Part shown: positions 21,383 through 31,327 of the stretch, piece after piece
How positions within the stretch are numbered: position 1 is the stretch's first letter
Layout: each line of letters starts with the position of its first letter
NCBI GenBank assembly: GCA_963556495.2
Contig: OY747702.1
Coordinates: forward strand, 4,028,501-4,092,500
From: Valencia hispanica
Taxonomy: Eukaryota; Chordata; Actinopteri; Cyprinodontiformes; Valenciidae
Direction of reading: 5' to 3'
DNA length: 64,000 nt
The notes under the pieces: generated by a model
Databases searched by the model: none
What the model saw: only the letters and a program-made list of their open reading frames with translations
What the model was told of the DNA's origin: nothing
Position numbers and translations under genes: made by a program

Positions 21383-22638
21383 GTTTCAAGTTGAATTTGA
21401 ACCCTTATTCAAGTTGAATTGAAAACCCTTTTTCTCCTCTCCTTCTTGTATGAATATATTCAAATTTGACCAAAACCCCAATTGAGCTGTGGTGATAAAA
21501 GTTAATACACAAAGAAAATCTCAATGGTTAAATTTGTATGTAAGTAGTTCTTCTGTATTGACACTATTATAACACTAATTTTACACACCTTATGCTTATA
21601 GTAGTTTTATTAACCGTCAAGCACTACAGAACCTGTGATGTCAGACTTTAGTTGCCCAGGTGTTCTGCTGTAAAACTATAGTTTGGCATTCACAGATTAA
21701 CAGTTTGCCTGTTTAACCTCTCGACTTGTTATCTTTCCATGTTTTGAGTACAATCCTGGGGAAGATGGACTTGCAGGGGAACGTCACCCTCTTGCTGCCC
21801 AAAACAAGTGTGATGATTAAAAAATGACTGCATGTACATGTGTACGGACGAAACGTATCATTTTTAAATGCTCAAGTTAAATATACATTTTCTTATGATT
21901 TACTCTGTTTAGGATATTCAATTCAATTTCAATTCAATAAAGTTTATTTATATAGCGCCAATTCACAACAGATGTCATCTCAAGGCACTTAACAAGAAGT
22001 CTTTTCAATACATTTGTACAAACATTCCAATCAGTTAAAAAGTTTCCTATTTAAGGGATCCCAGCAGATTGCGTCAGTCATTGGCGTGAGGTTGGGCCCC
22101 GTTGATGCAGACTTTCCAACCACAGAAATCCTTCAGCAATCCCTCATACTGAGCAAGCATGTAGCGACGGTGGAGAAGAAAAACTCCCCTTTAACAGGAA
22201 GAAACCTCCAACAGAACCAGCCTCAGTAGGAGCGGCCATCTGCCACGACCGTCTGGGGGTTTGAGAAGACAGAGCAGAAACACAGAAGGAACAGAAGATC
22301 TGATATAAGAGAACTTTCTATGTTACAGAAAATAAAAAGTTGATAACAGGACACAGTGGATGTTCAGTTACTGGGAGGATCATCCCAGTCGATCCCCCCC
22401 GTCCAACAGGGCATTGCAGCCAAGCAGGAAACCAGACCAGGTATATCTTCTATGGAGAGGAAAACACTGAGAGAAAACAAAGTTAACAGTCGAAATACCA
22501 GAATGTACTGTAATACAACTGGAGAGTCGTAGGAGAAAAGGAAGTAACAGAGTGAAGAAAATTGGTAAGTCTGTCCTCCAGCAGTCTAAGCCTATAGCAG
22601 CATAGCTACAGAGATAGCTCAGGATGACCTTAGCCACT

Positions 22639-24340
22639 CTAACTATAAGCTTTATCAAAAAGGAACGTTTTAAGCCTGGCCTTAAAAGTAAATAGAGTGT
22701 CTGCCTCACGGACTAAAGCTGGGAGATGGTTCCACAGGAGAGGAGCCTGATAACTAAAAGATCTGCCTCCCATTCTACTTTTTGAAATCCTAGGAACATT
22801 CAAGTAAACCTGCAGTCTGAGAGCGAAGGGCTCTGTTAGGAACATATGGAACAATTAGATCTCTGATGTATGATGGAGCTTGATTATTAAGGGCTTTGTA
22901 TGTAAGAAGAAGGATCTTAAATTCTATTCTGGATTTAACAGGGAGCCAATGAAGGGAAGCTAAAACAGGAGAAATGTGATCTCTCTTTTTAATATTCATC
23001 AGAACTCTTGCTGTCGCATTTTGGATCAACTGAAGGGTTTTAATGGCATTTTGTTGACTTCCTGATAGTAAAGAATTACAGTAGTCCAGCCTTGAGGTAA
23101 CAAATGCATGGACTAGTTTCTCAGCATCACTCCTGGACAGGATGTTTCTAATTTTAGCAATATTCCGGAGGTGAAAGAAAGAAATCCTAGAAACCTGTTT
23201 AATATGGGAATTAAATGTCCAGTCTTGGTCAAAAATAACGCCGAGGTTCTTTACATTATTACTGGGGGCCAATTTAATGCCATCCAGATGAAGTGATTGA
23301 CTAATCAGTTTTTGTTTAAAAACTTCTGGTCCAAAGACAGCAACTTCTGTTTTGTCAGAATTTAAAAGCAAAAAGTTTAGGGTCATCCATGTTTTTATGT
23401 CTTCCAGACATGCCTGTAATCTACCTAACTGACTGGGTTCATCAGGATTTATGGATAAATATAGTTGTGTATCATCTGCATAGCTGTGGAAATTTGTCCC
23501 ATGCTGTCTAATGATTCTACCAATTGGGAGCATATATACGGTGAACAGAATTGGTCCAAGCACAGAACCCCGTGGAACTCCACAAGTAACCCTTGAGAGT
23601 GAAGAAGATTTATCATTTAGATGAACAAACTGGAATCTATCAGACAAATATGATTTAAACCAGCCTAGTGCTGTTCCTTTGATCCCTGCAACATGTTCAA
23701 GCCTTTCTAGGAGAATATTATGATCGACTGTGTCAAAAGCAGCACTGAGATCTAACAAAACCAGAACAGACACAAGTCCATTATCTGAGGCCATGAGAAT
23801 ATCATTAGTAACCTTCACCAGTGCCGTTTCAGTGCTATGATGAGCTCTAAAACCTGACTGAAACTCTTCAAACAGCTTGTTATTGTTTAGATGCTCACAG
23901 ACTTGATTAGCAACAATTTTCTCAAGGACTTTGGATAAGAAAGGAAGGTTAGATATAGGTCTGTAATTCACTAAGTCATCTTGATCAAGGGAAGGTTTCT
24001 TGAGTAAAGGTTTAATTACAGCTATTTTAAATTCCTGTGGTACGTATCCGTTTACTAAGGATAGATTCATCATATCCAAAATGGGGCCAGGAACCAAATG
24101 GAACATTTCTTTAAATAATTTGGTTGGGATTGGGTCCAACATACAAGTTGAAGGTTTAGATGAGGCTAATATTTTTGATAATTCCGAAAGCTCGACTGAA
24201 TCAAAACAGCCTAAGCACAACTGAGGTTCTACAGTTCTTTCCGATACTGCCTCATTTACTGAGGAAGAAGTAATCATGTTTGGGAGGATCCCAATGATTT
24301 TATTTTTAATAGAATTCATTTTATTTATGAAGAATCCCAT
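22639..24340 (-). pseudogene. L2 ORF2 reverse transcriptase remnant
   Basis: A 516-residue frame (24,340-22,790) spans the whole [48 protein letters not shown] (first catalytic Asp), [22 protein letters not shown] (catalytic Asp pair) and the thumb blocks LGVIFD and LHWLPV. The C-terminal end continues in another frame at 22,854-22,639, so one frameshift near 22,800-22,850 separates the last part. The catalytic YADD is intact, but the copy lacks an intact endonuclease and ORF1. Confidence 0.85.
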
Positions 24341-24453
24341 AAAATCATCACTCCTAAGAGCTGGGGGAATAGTTGGCTCAACAGAGCTATGACTCTGTGT
24401 AAGTTTGGCAACTGTACTAAAAAGAAACCAAGGATTGTTTTTATTCGCCTCTA

Positions 24454-25640
24454 TTAATGATGAAAAATATGCTGTTCTAGCTTGTCGAAGGGTCTTTTAT
24501 ACAGCAGTAGACTGTTATTCCAGGTTAAATTGGAATCCTCTAGGTGTGTAGAGCACCATTTTCTCTCCAACTTCCTAGTATTCTGCTTTAAAGTACGCAA
24601 CTCTGCGTTGAACCAAGGAGTCAGCCTCCTATGGCTAGCCACTTTCTTTTTTAAGGGGGCTACACTATCTAATGCCAAACGCAATGAGGACGTAACGCTG
24701 TGAACCAGATCATCAATTTCTGAAGGGTTAGAGATAAAATTGCTGCCATCCACTGTGTTAGCCTGAGACACTAAGGAAAGTAAGAATGGAACAGATTCTT
24801 CAAAATTGTTACAGCATTGTCTGATAAAGCTCTACTATAATGAAATTTTCGTTCAGATTTAATATGGTCAGTTAAAGTAAATTCAAAAGTTATTAAGAAG
24901 TGGTCAGACAGGACAGGGTTATGTGGGTGGACTGTTATTTGCTCACACTGAATACCGTATGTCAGTACAAGGTCCAAAGTGTGTTTACCCGAGTGGGTCG
25001 ATCCCTGTACTTTTTGAGTAAAGCCAATTGAGTCTAAAATAACGTTAAAGGCTGCATTTAGGCTATCACTTTCAGTATCCACATGAATATTAAAGTCCCC
25101 CACTATAATAACTCTATCAGTATTTAATACTTAATCAGATAAAAAATGTGAGATCTGATCCAAGAATTGAGAGTAAGGGCCTGGTGGACGATACAAAACC
25201 ACAAACAAAAATGGTCTTAATGTTTTGCAACTTGGATGAGGAAAATTAAGGGTTAGATGTTCAAAAGAACTGTAGCTATCAATTGGTCTGGGACTAATTA
25301 GTGAATCAGAACGGGAAATGGTTGCAACTCCTCCCCCTCGCCCAGTATTTCTAGGAATGTGAAAATTTAAATGACTGGAAGGAGTTGACTCATTTATACT
25401 GACAGAATCCTCCTGCTGCAACCAGGTTTCTGTGAGACAAAGGGAATCAATGTGATTATCACAAATCAAGTCATTTACTAACAAAGTCTTTGAGGAGAGA
25501 GATCTTATGTTTAATAAACCACATTTAATAGATTTATTTTTCTGTTCAGTCAAAGTTGTATTTATTTTTATGAGATTTCCATAATTTGCTTTTGTTGGCT
25601 TAACTTTTAATCCATTTAATTTTGGCCGTGGGCAAGACAC
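24454..25640 (-). pseudogene. L2 ORF2 endonuclease and linker remnant
   Basis: The APE-type endonuclease is readable in three pieces: 25,640-25,131, 25,103-24,771 and 24,771-24,454. Motifs in order are LLNIRSL (asparagine block), LTETWL (catalytic Glu), [27 protein letters not shown] (catalytic Asp/Asn) and SDHFLITF (catalytic Asp/His). An in-frame TAA near 25,131 and a shift near 24,771 break it. The third piece is the linker before the RT, with a PWFNAELR block. All catalytic blocks are present, so the break is recent relative to decay elsewhere. Confidence 0.8.
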
Positions 25641-25904
25641 TGTTTCTATAGGGTAATGGGTGGGTAACAGTACAGAAGTGTGGTGGAAAATTGTTATGCA
25701 ATTAGGAATTAAGTGTATATTCTCTGTTTAGTGAATGCATCTAGGGTAAAATGAAAAGCTTATTGTTCCAGCTTAATGTTATGAGAAAGATATATGTGTC
25801 AGGTCACCAGAGAGACAGACGCCGGGGCAGTAAGATAACAGTCTGGCTTCCTTCCGGTTACACCCACTTTTGCGGGCACCCTGACTGCCGTGACAAGCTC
25901 CGCC

Positions 25905-26160
25905 CTGTCACAATAAGCTCCGCCCCCTGATGGCCACGCCCACCTGTCACAATAAGCTCCGCCCCCTGATGGCCCCGCCCATCTGTCAAAACGGGATACG
26001 CCCCCTGGTGGGCACGCCCACCTGTCAAGATAGGACACACCCACCTGTCAAAATGGGGTACGCCCCCTGGTGGCCACGCCCACCTGTCAAAATAGGACAC
26101 GCCCACCTGTCGAAATAGGGTACGCCCCCTGATGGTCACGCCCACCTGTCAAAATATGGC
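25905..26160 (-). repeat. Minisatellite A: 39-bp and 23-bp units with CTCF-core-like motifs
   Basis: Units start with CTGTCA(A/C)AA and end CGCCCAC. Long units (39 bp) carry CGCCCCCTG(A/G)TGG; short units (23 bp) lack it. The 13-mer occurs at 25,921, 25,960, 25,999, 26,061 and 26,123, spaced 39, 39, 62 and 62 bp. On the minus strand it reads CCA(C/T)CAGGGGGCG; at 26,061 the context is GGCCACCAGGGGGCG, which matches the vertebrate CTCF core consensus. All copies point the same way. Confidence 0.8.
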
Positions 26161-26164
26161 ACTA

Positions 26165-26620
26165 AATGGCTCCCTCTAGTGGTTCTACAATTAAACTAAA
26201 TGCAAAAAATGAAAATACCTCCCCCTAGTGGCCCAATAAATACTATTACACCAAAACTTATAAATGCCTCCCTCTAGTGGTTCAAAATTAATATAACAGC
26301 CTATTGTATAATTGGCCCCCTCTAGTGGATCAAAGTAACATTACATGCAAATATGAAAATACCTCCCCCTAGTGGCTCAAAAATTAAACTACATGCATAT
26401 ATGAAAATACCTCCCCCTAGTGGCCCAATAAATAGTATTACACCCAAATGTGAAAATACCTCCCTCTAGTGGTTCAAAATTAATATAACAGCCTATTGTA
26501 TAATTGGCCCCCTCTAGTGGATCAAAGTAACATTACACCCAAATGTGAAAATACCTCCCCCTAGTGGCTCAAAAATTAAATTACAGCCTATAGTATATAT
26601 AGCGCCCCCAATGGTTTGAA
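26165..26620 (-). repeat. Minisatellite B: 48-bp unit with a conserved CTAGTGG core
   Basis: The 11-mer CC(T/C)... ending CTAGTGG (CCCTCTAGTGG or CCCCCTAGTGG) recurs at 26,172, 26,221, 26,270, 26,318, 26,365, 26,413, 26,462, 26,510 and 26,557, that is every 47-49 bp. The DNA between is AT-rich and only loosely conserved, in three or four alternating types. On the minus strand the core reads CCACTAG(A/G)GGG, again CTCF-core-like. A decayed tenth copy, GCGCCCCCAATGG, lies at 26,602. Confidence 0.85.
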
Positions 26621-27172
26621 TCTAACTCCTCAGTGTCATCAGAACATGTCCGAACAAGTCCCTTTAATATTATACGGTCTGGGCTCTGTCTCAACATGAC
26701 TCCTTGAGCATTCCATTTTATTTTAAACAGTTAAAAGGTGCTTTTTAGCTTCCTGACTTTAATTTAAAACCACATTAGCTCCAACACTCTAGAGACACCA
26801 TTACATCTGATTCTAACAATTCAACCATGATAAATTAAACTTGTAAGAGCACTAAAAAGAGAATTTATTCACCCACAGCTATGTTGAAGCAGATGCTCAT
26901 CCTTTTGTTGATTTTAAAAATGCACCATTACACAGTCTTTAAAAACAGATAAGGATTTTAAAAAACATCACTTTAAACCTGGGTGCTTTAAGCTGGAAAT
27001 AAGAAATCTATCAAACTACTAAAGTTACTGATAAAAAACAGTCCACCAATCAGCGTTTGACACCCCCCTGCTCTGCTTTGTATTCGCTGTATTTATCACG
27101 CCCCTGTCTTCACCTACGTCCGCAAGTCGGGTAAACCGGTTTGGGCGGTGCTCACCGGGCGGCATTTACCTG
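26621..27172. other. Upstream region of the Polinton, no gene
   Basis: AT-rich to about 27,050, then GC-richer sequence leading into a TATA box. I searched by eye for a Polinton terminal inverted repeat and found none that could be confirmed, because the other end of the element is not in the window. Confidence 0.4.
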
Positions 27173-27180
27173 TATAAAAG
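27173..27180 (+). promoter_or_regulatory. TATA box of the Polinton early (polB) transcript
   Basis: TATAAAAG sits in a moderately GC-rich context just upstream of a leader with two possible splice donors and, at 28,010, the polB start. No other promoter-like element is needed to explain the gene. The transcription start is expected about 25-30 bp downstream; this is inference. Confidence 0.55.
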
Positions 27181-27493
27181 GCTGTCGGAAAACGGTTAAT
27201 CTCTACAGCATGCTGGAAGGACCTCATTCAACAATCCGACCTTAAGGACACGGAGCGCGGTGCTGCGACGAACAAAGAAAACAGCGGTTTCACGAAGACT
27301 GTATCACCGGCTTCATTCGAGGGGAATCCCAGAAGCCCGCGTCATTGTCAGACCGCGTCAGAGCTGAGTCCAGGCGGGATTCCCGAGCTTCCCCTCCTAA
27401 GAGCTGGAGTTACGGGTTCAGCAAGGAAATCAACTTCACATCGACTACAGGAAATCTTCACATCGGCGACCTGTATTATCGGTTTGGAGCGAG

Positions 27494-27991
27494 GTGAGTA
27501 AATGTTTTTTTAGCTCGCAATTGTGCGGTCGTCTACGGATGTTTGATAGCACCAAGATGGATTCGCTGCTGGCTTATCGATAGATTCACCGTAGCATACA
27601 TACTCTGTTACAGCTAGAAGTATCGCTCAACTGCAGTTACTGCTCTGAGCTGGTTTTGGGCTGGAGCGGGAAAAAGGCGGTGGAGATTGTTACAAAGCGA
27701 AACTCCACTCTGAGGTGAGTTTACTTTTTTTAAAATTATGTTGACTGTTTAGATACGGGTATTACCGTATTTTTATTTATTTTATTATATTCCTGACTTT
27801 TACCTGCGCTTTATCATAGATCGTGATCGAAGCGCGGAGCTGTTTGCAATTGGACCTCAGCGGATCTGCCCAACGCCAGCCTTGCTACTTCAATTAACAG
27901 TGAGACTGTCTGGAGCTTTCTCCAACTTGTGTATTGTCTGACTCTGAATGTTTTTTCATGTCCTTTTTTTTCTGATCGTGTGTTTAAATAG
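27494..27991 (+). other. Intron in the polB 5' leader
   Basis: Two good donors occur, GAG|GTGAGTAA at 27,494 and GAG|GTGAGTTT at 27,715. A pyrimidine-rich acceptor ending TTTAAATAG lies at 27,991, 18 bases before the polB ATG. A further possible acceptor is at about 27,820 (TATCATAG). So either one or two small non-coding introns can be drawn. The ATG at 28,010 is the first in the resulting long frame. Confidence 0.45.
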
Positions 27992-28009
27992 CAACATCAA
28001 CCAGTCACT

Positions 28010-30088
28010 ATGAATGTCTCACAGGAGCTAAATAGTCCTCAACCGTCTAGTCAGGAAGATGAAGAATTTCAGATCAATGTACGTGACGAATTCAATAACA
28101 TAGAGATCCGACACAACTTTGTCCGGCCTGAGGGTGATCATCCGTGTCCGTATGAATTTCATAATCACATAATGAATATGCTCAGGGGTTTATCAGACCG
28201 GGTGACACCGCTGGTTAACACTAACGATATTGTGCAGATAGAGGTTAATGGACCCGGCGTGTCTCGCAGCGTGACTTTCTCTGTCGATGAAGGGGGGAGT
28301 AACGTCATGCACCAGTTCGAAACGTTTTTAGATGATCTGATGCAATCCAATGCTGAAATAGCCTCAACAGAGCGTTTGGAGTTTGTAATTCAAACAGTGC
28401 GTGATCTTAGCGGGGGAGCTAGACGAAAAGCTGAAATGTCTCTCGATTGCGAGCTTATACACAAGAAGAGACGCCACCTATACATTGTGAACAATGATCG
28501 AGATGATAAACTGTGTTTTGCTATTAGCTTAGCCTGTGTTGCAGACCCTAGCCTCGGCTCCGATGCGGCTATACAGCTCGGTAGAGAGTTGCAACAGCGT
28601 GCAGGCCTTTCAGAACACAGCCCCGTCAGATCAGGCGATATCCACAAATTTGAGAAGTTGTTGAACAGAAAAATAGTTGTTTTTATCAGAAGTGAGGGAG
28701 AGAGAGCTCTAGGGAAGATTCAGACCGACTTTGAGGACCGAAGCAGGACTGTTTTTCTATTGCACTTCCGAGACCATTACTACGGGATCAAAAACTTGAA
28801 GGGTTTTATAGGGGCTCGGGATATTTGTCACTACTGTTTCGATCCTATAGGGCATAAATACAATCATGTATGCAAAGGTTCGTGCGCTGTCTGCAATGAT
28901 GCAGCGTGTGCTCAGGGGGTTACAAATCCGATTCTTTGTCATGACTGTAACAGATATTGCAAGAACCAGACGTGTTACGATCGACATAAAGTACCTGAGC
29001 TAAAACCCAGGGCGCGTGTGATGGTCAGTCATTGTGATCAGGTGAAGAAATGTCCCAACTGTGGGTTAAACTATAACCAGAGTCTCACAACAGGCAAGAA
29101 GCATGTGTGTCAAGGGAAGAAGTGTAGGATTTGTGGGAGTAAGCTTGACAAGGACCAGCCAGCATCGGACCATAAATGTTATATCCAAACATGCTCTGTC
29201 GATAGCGAAATAAGTGACAAGGTGATTTTTTACGATATTGAAACTTTCCCTGGTGCGCAGGGTGAGCATGTTCCATTTCTGATCTGTTCAAAGTCCACAT
29301 CTGGCGAGGAGTGGTCAGCCTACGGTAGTGATTGTATTCGGGAGTTTATTCGTGAAATCAGGAGGCCGGGCCGTCGGAATTACACATGTGTAGCCCATAA
29401 TGCTAGAGCTTTTGATTCCTACCTTGTTCTGAATGCAATGACGGAGATGGGTTTAAATCCTGACATCATTATGCAAGGGTGTAAAATTCTGAGCATCACT
29501 GATCCTGATTACGGTTTGAGGTTCATTGACAGCCTATCTTTCCTTGCCATGAAGCTTAGTAAAATGCCTGAAGCCCTCGGTTTTCCTGACCATAGCAAGG
29601 GCTATTTCCCACACCGTTTCTCATCCTCTGATAATCTGAGCTATGTAGGTTCTTACCCGCTGCCATCATTTTACGGTGTTGAGCGAATGAATCGTGCTGA
29701 GCAGGAGGAATTCTATACATGGTACGCTGAGGTTAGCAAGGGCGTGTTTGACTTTAAAAAGGAGGCTCTCTTTTACTGTAAGAATGATGTGGAGATACTC
29801 CTACAAGGATGTACAAGGTTTCGTCAGGAGTTTTTTAACGACAGTCAGATTGACCCTTTTAACAGGATCACCATCGCAAGTGCTTGTATGAAAGTGTTTC
29901 AAAGCAATCATTTGAAGGCAGACACTCTTGCTGTGCCTTCACCTACAGACTACAGCGAACAGTTTAAAAAGTTTTCCACAGCTTCCGTTGAATGGTTGGA
30001 ATATGTTTCACATACAAGGAGGGTTGGAATACAGCATGCTCTAAGAGGTGGTGAGAAAATGATTGCTGAATACTATTTAAGCGGTTAG
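28010..30088 (+). CDS. polB: Polinton DNA polymerase B, N-terminal domain and exonuclease (truncated copy)
   Basis: Family-B polymerase of the protein-primed Polinton type, here 692 codons of which about 683 are native. Residues 1-260 form an N-terminal domain I cannot assign. Residues about 270-395 are a Cys/His-rich zinc-binding stretch (CHYC, CAVC, CPNCG, CRICG). The 3'-5' exonuclease follows with FYDIETF (Exo I), AHNARAFDSYL (Exo II) and YCKNDVEIL (Exo III), all catalytic acids present. The palm domain is missing: after GGEK at about 30,058 the sequence leaves the gene and ends in an unrelated stop at 30,086-30,088. The C-terminal region from 28,950 is nearly identical to the minus-strand polB at 34.68-35.78 kb. 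Cannot be an active polymerase as it stands. Confidence 0.85.
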   Translation: MNVSQELNSPQPSSQEDEEFQINVRDEFNNIEIRHNFVRPEGDHPCPYEFHNHIMNMLRGLSDRVTPLVNTNDIVQIEVNGPGVSRSVTFSVDEGGSNVMHQFETFLDDLMQSNAEIASTERLEFVIQTVRDLSGGARRKAEMSLDCELIHKKRRHLYIVNNDRDDKLCFAISLACVADPSLGSDAAIQLGRELQQRAGLSEHSPVRSGDIHKFEKLLNRKIVVFIRSEGERALGKIQTDFEDRSRTVFLLHFRDHYYGIKNLKGFIGARDICHYCFDPIGHKYNHVCKGSCAVCNDAACAQGVTNPILCHDCNRYCKNQTCYDRHKVPELKPRARVMVSHCDQVKKCPNCGLNYNQSLTTGKKHVCQGKKCRICGSKLDKDQPASDHKCYIQTCSVDSEISDKVIFYDIETFPGAQGEHVPFLICSKSTSGEEWSAYGSDCIREFIREIRRPGRRNYTCVAHNARAFDSYLVLNAMTEMGLNPDIIMQGCKILSITDPDYGLRFIDSLSFLAMKLSKMPEALGFPDHSKGYFPHRFSSSDNLSYVGSYPLPSFYGVERMNRAEQEEFYTWYAEVSKGVFDFKKEALFYCKNDVEILLQGCTRFRQEFFNDSQIDPFNRITIASACMKVFQSNHLKADTLAVPSPTDYSEQFKKFSTASVEWLEYVSHTRRVGIQHALRGGEKMIAEYYLSG

Positions 30089-30378
30089 TTAGAAAGGTTG
30101 GTTAGGGTGATGCACGAGTAACTCTGTCCCCTCCTTGTTTTGGCCAGATATGTTTGAATTAAATACTTAAACGCCTTCTTGGACTCAAGTCTTCTTTATA
30201 ATGGAAACCCTGAGATACTATTTTTTTGCCATTACACTTGGCGCCCAATGCAGCCTCAGCGAACGGAATGGACCGGCAGGGACAGGGTCAAGGGAGTTGC
30301 TAGCGTCCTGGGACATTTTCTCCCAGCCTCTTACCTCCAGTAGCTGTTTGGGAGATGGAGGCCTTGAAGCATCTCTGC
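30064..30378 (+). mobile_element. Retroviral LTR 3' end, primer-binding site and leader fragment
   Basis: A 42-bp stretch ending GCCATTACA (30,196-30,237) is identical to the 3' end of the solo LTR at 45,641-46,979. It is followed directly by TTGGCGCCCAATG, which carries TGGCGCCCAA, complementary to the 3' end of tRNA-Lys and used as a primer site by many retroviruses. About 130 bp of leader-like sequence follow to 30,378, where Polinton sequence resumes at GCCGGTAG. No gag start is seen. So a 5' LTR/leader piece of a retrovirus-like element has been joined into the Polinton. Confidence 0.65.
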
Positions 30379-30393
30379 CGGTAGAAGTGTATT

Positions 30394-30900
30394 ATGACAC
30401 TGAGAGCATCACAGAAAATGTTTCTAGTCTCACCGCATCAATTAAATCGTCTGAAGCAACGGGATAACTCCGGAACCATACGACAGAAGGCTCAGGATGA
30501 CACTGATGAGGACATGCAGGCAATATTGGATGACCCAAACAGTGCATCGTACGAGAAAATTAAACGCTACCACGCATTACTTCAGAAATACCTAACCCTC
30601 CTTAAGCAAGGAGAGAACGAAGAGCCGCGTGTCACCCTATCGCTGCAGAGAGACCGTGCGAATGATGACCCCCCGAAGGACAACCAGATCGTTAGTGGGT
30701 ATAGCCGAGGTTTAGACGGTCTAGACTCAATAGAGACCTCTTCTACACCTGCCGTTGAGAGTGTCGTGGATGAGAGAGCAGGCAGGAAATCAAAAAATAA
30801 AAAGCGCGTATTGATGTCACCAGTTTGGCCGTCTTTAAAGGCTCCAACTGCTACAAAACGGCGGGAAAGAAGGAGGTCGTTCATGATGTCACCAGTTTGG
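30394..30900 (+). CDS. Partial second copy of the unassigned Polinton small gene
   Basis: The 169 codons from MTLRASQKMF to MMSPVWP are identical in protein to the start of the minus-strand gene at 31,975-31,328. The copy is broken after SPVWP at 30,900, where it is joined to protease-gene sequence; the frame then runs on meaninglessly to 31,107. It keeps 15 bp of the native upstream region (from 30,379). Because the end is missing and the promoter side is a retroviral fragment, it is probably not expressed as a normal gene. Confidence 0.75.
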
Positions 30901-30929
30901 CCTCACAAACAGAAGATCGAACGCTCTGA

Positions 30930-31190
30930 AATTGTTGGTTATGGTACATTATCACAGACGAACGATCTTCTGTTTGTGGGCATCACTGTATTTTTTATTT
31001 ATGCCATAGAGCCTGTGGTCTCTCCATGCAACAAGTTTTATCAAAGTATTGTCAAATTCCTGAATCAAATGATGAGCTTGTATCTAACTTTGTCAAAAAG
31101 TATGTGAAATGTGCTATGAAGCGAAACACAACGTTTTTCACGCATAGAACCTGTTCTCTAGATGTGTTTAAAGATTGTTACGGGTTTTGA
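30930..31190 (+). pseudogene. C-terminal third of an adenain-type cysteine protease
   Basis: The frame from 30,930 to the TGA at 31,188-31,190 holds 86 residues. The block SSVCGHHCIFYLCHRACG matches the region around the nucleophilic Cys of adenovirus-type maturation proteases, and an LSKYCQI...NDELVSNFVKKY helix-rich end follows. The upstream part with the catalytic His and acidic residue is missing, cut at about 30,901-30,930, where the small-gene copy joins and an in-frame TGA lies at 30,927. In Polintons this enzyme is thought to process virion proteins. A polyadenylation signal follows at 31,247. Classified as a broken gene. Confidence 0.65.
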
Positions 31191-31246
31191 TATGTATGAG
31201 AATATGCATCAAATGTATTAGACTTATGATGTTTAACATGGAATGA

Positions 31247-31252
31247 AATAAA
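31247..31252 (+). terminator. Polyadenylation signal of the plus-strand protease gene
   Basis: AATAAA lies 57 bases after the protease stop, facing the converging minus-strand gene. Confidence 0.5.
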
Positions 31253-31285
31253 CCTGTACGCATGAAATTATGTGAACACATATCG

Positions 31286-31291
31286 TTTATT
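31286..31291 (-). terminator. Polyadenylation signal of the minus-strand Polinton genes
   Basis: AATAAA on the minus strand, 37 bases past the stop of the small gene. With the plus-strand signal it forms a compact convergent 3' end of about 50 bp, typical of virus-like gene packing. Confidence 0.5.
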
Positions 31292-31327
31292 ATGAAAAGA
31301 AACAACGCTTATTCAGTAGTAATGCAG

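Larger units (their letters stand above)
21915..25650 (-). mobile_element. L2 LINE, 5'-truncated, TGAAT-tailed subfamily
   Basis: On the minus strand the order is endonuclease, RT, then a 3' UTR ending in GGCGCTATATAAATAAAC and a TGAAT-repeat tail at about 21,915-21,950. ORF1 is missing, so the copy begins within ORF2 upstream of the endonuclease. The 3' UTR is shared with the fragment at 4,690-5,112. Coding parts carry several frameshifts and stops. Confidence 0.85.

Noticed and set aside
26165..26620. Regular short repeat with 48-bp period, CRISPR-like in appearance
   Set aside because: The conserved core is only 11 bp, the intervals are themselves repeated, and the setting is a vertebrate-type genome. 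It is a minisatellite.
28165..29300. Minus-strand frames opposite polB
   Set aside because: They are antisense shadows of a strongly supported coding region.
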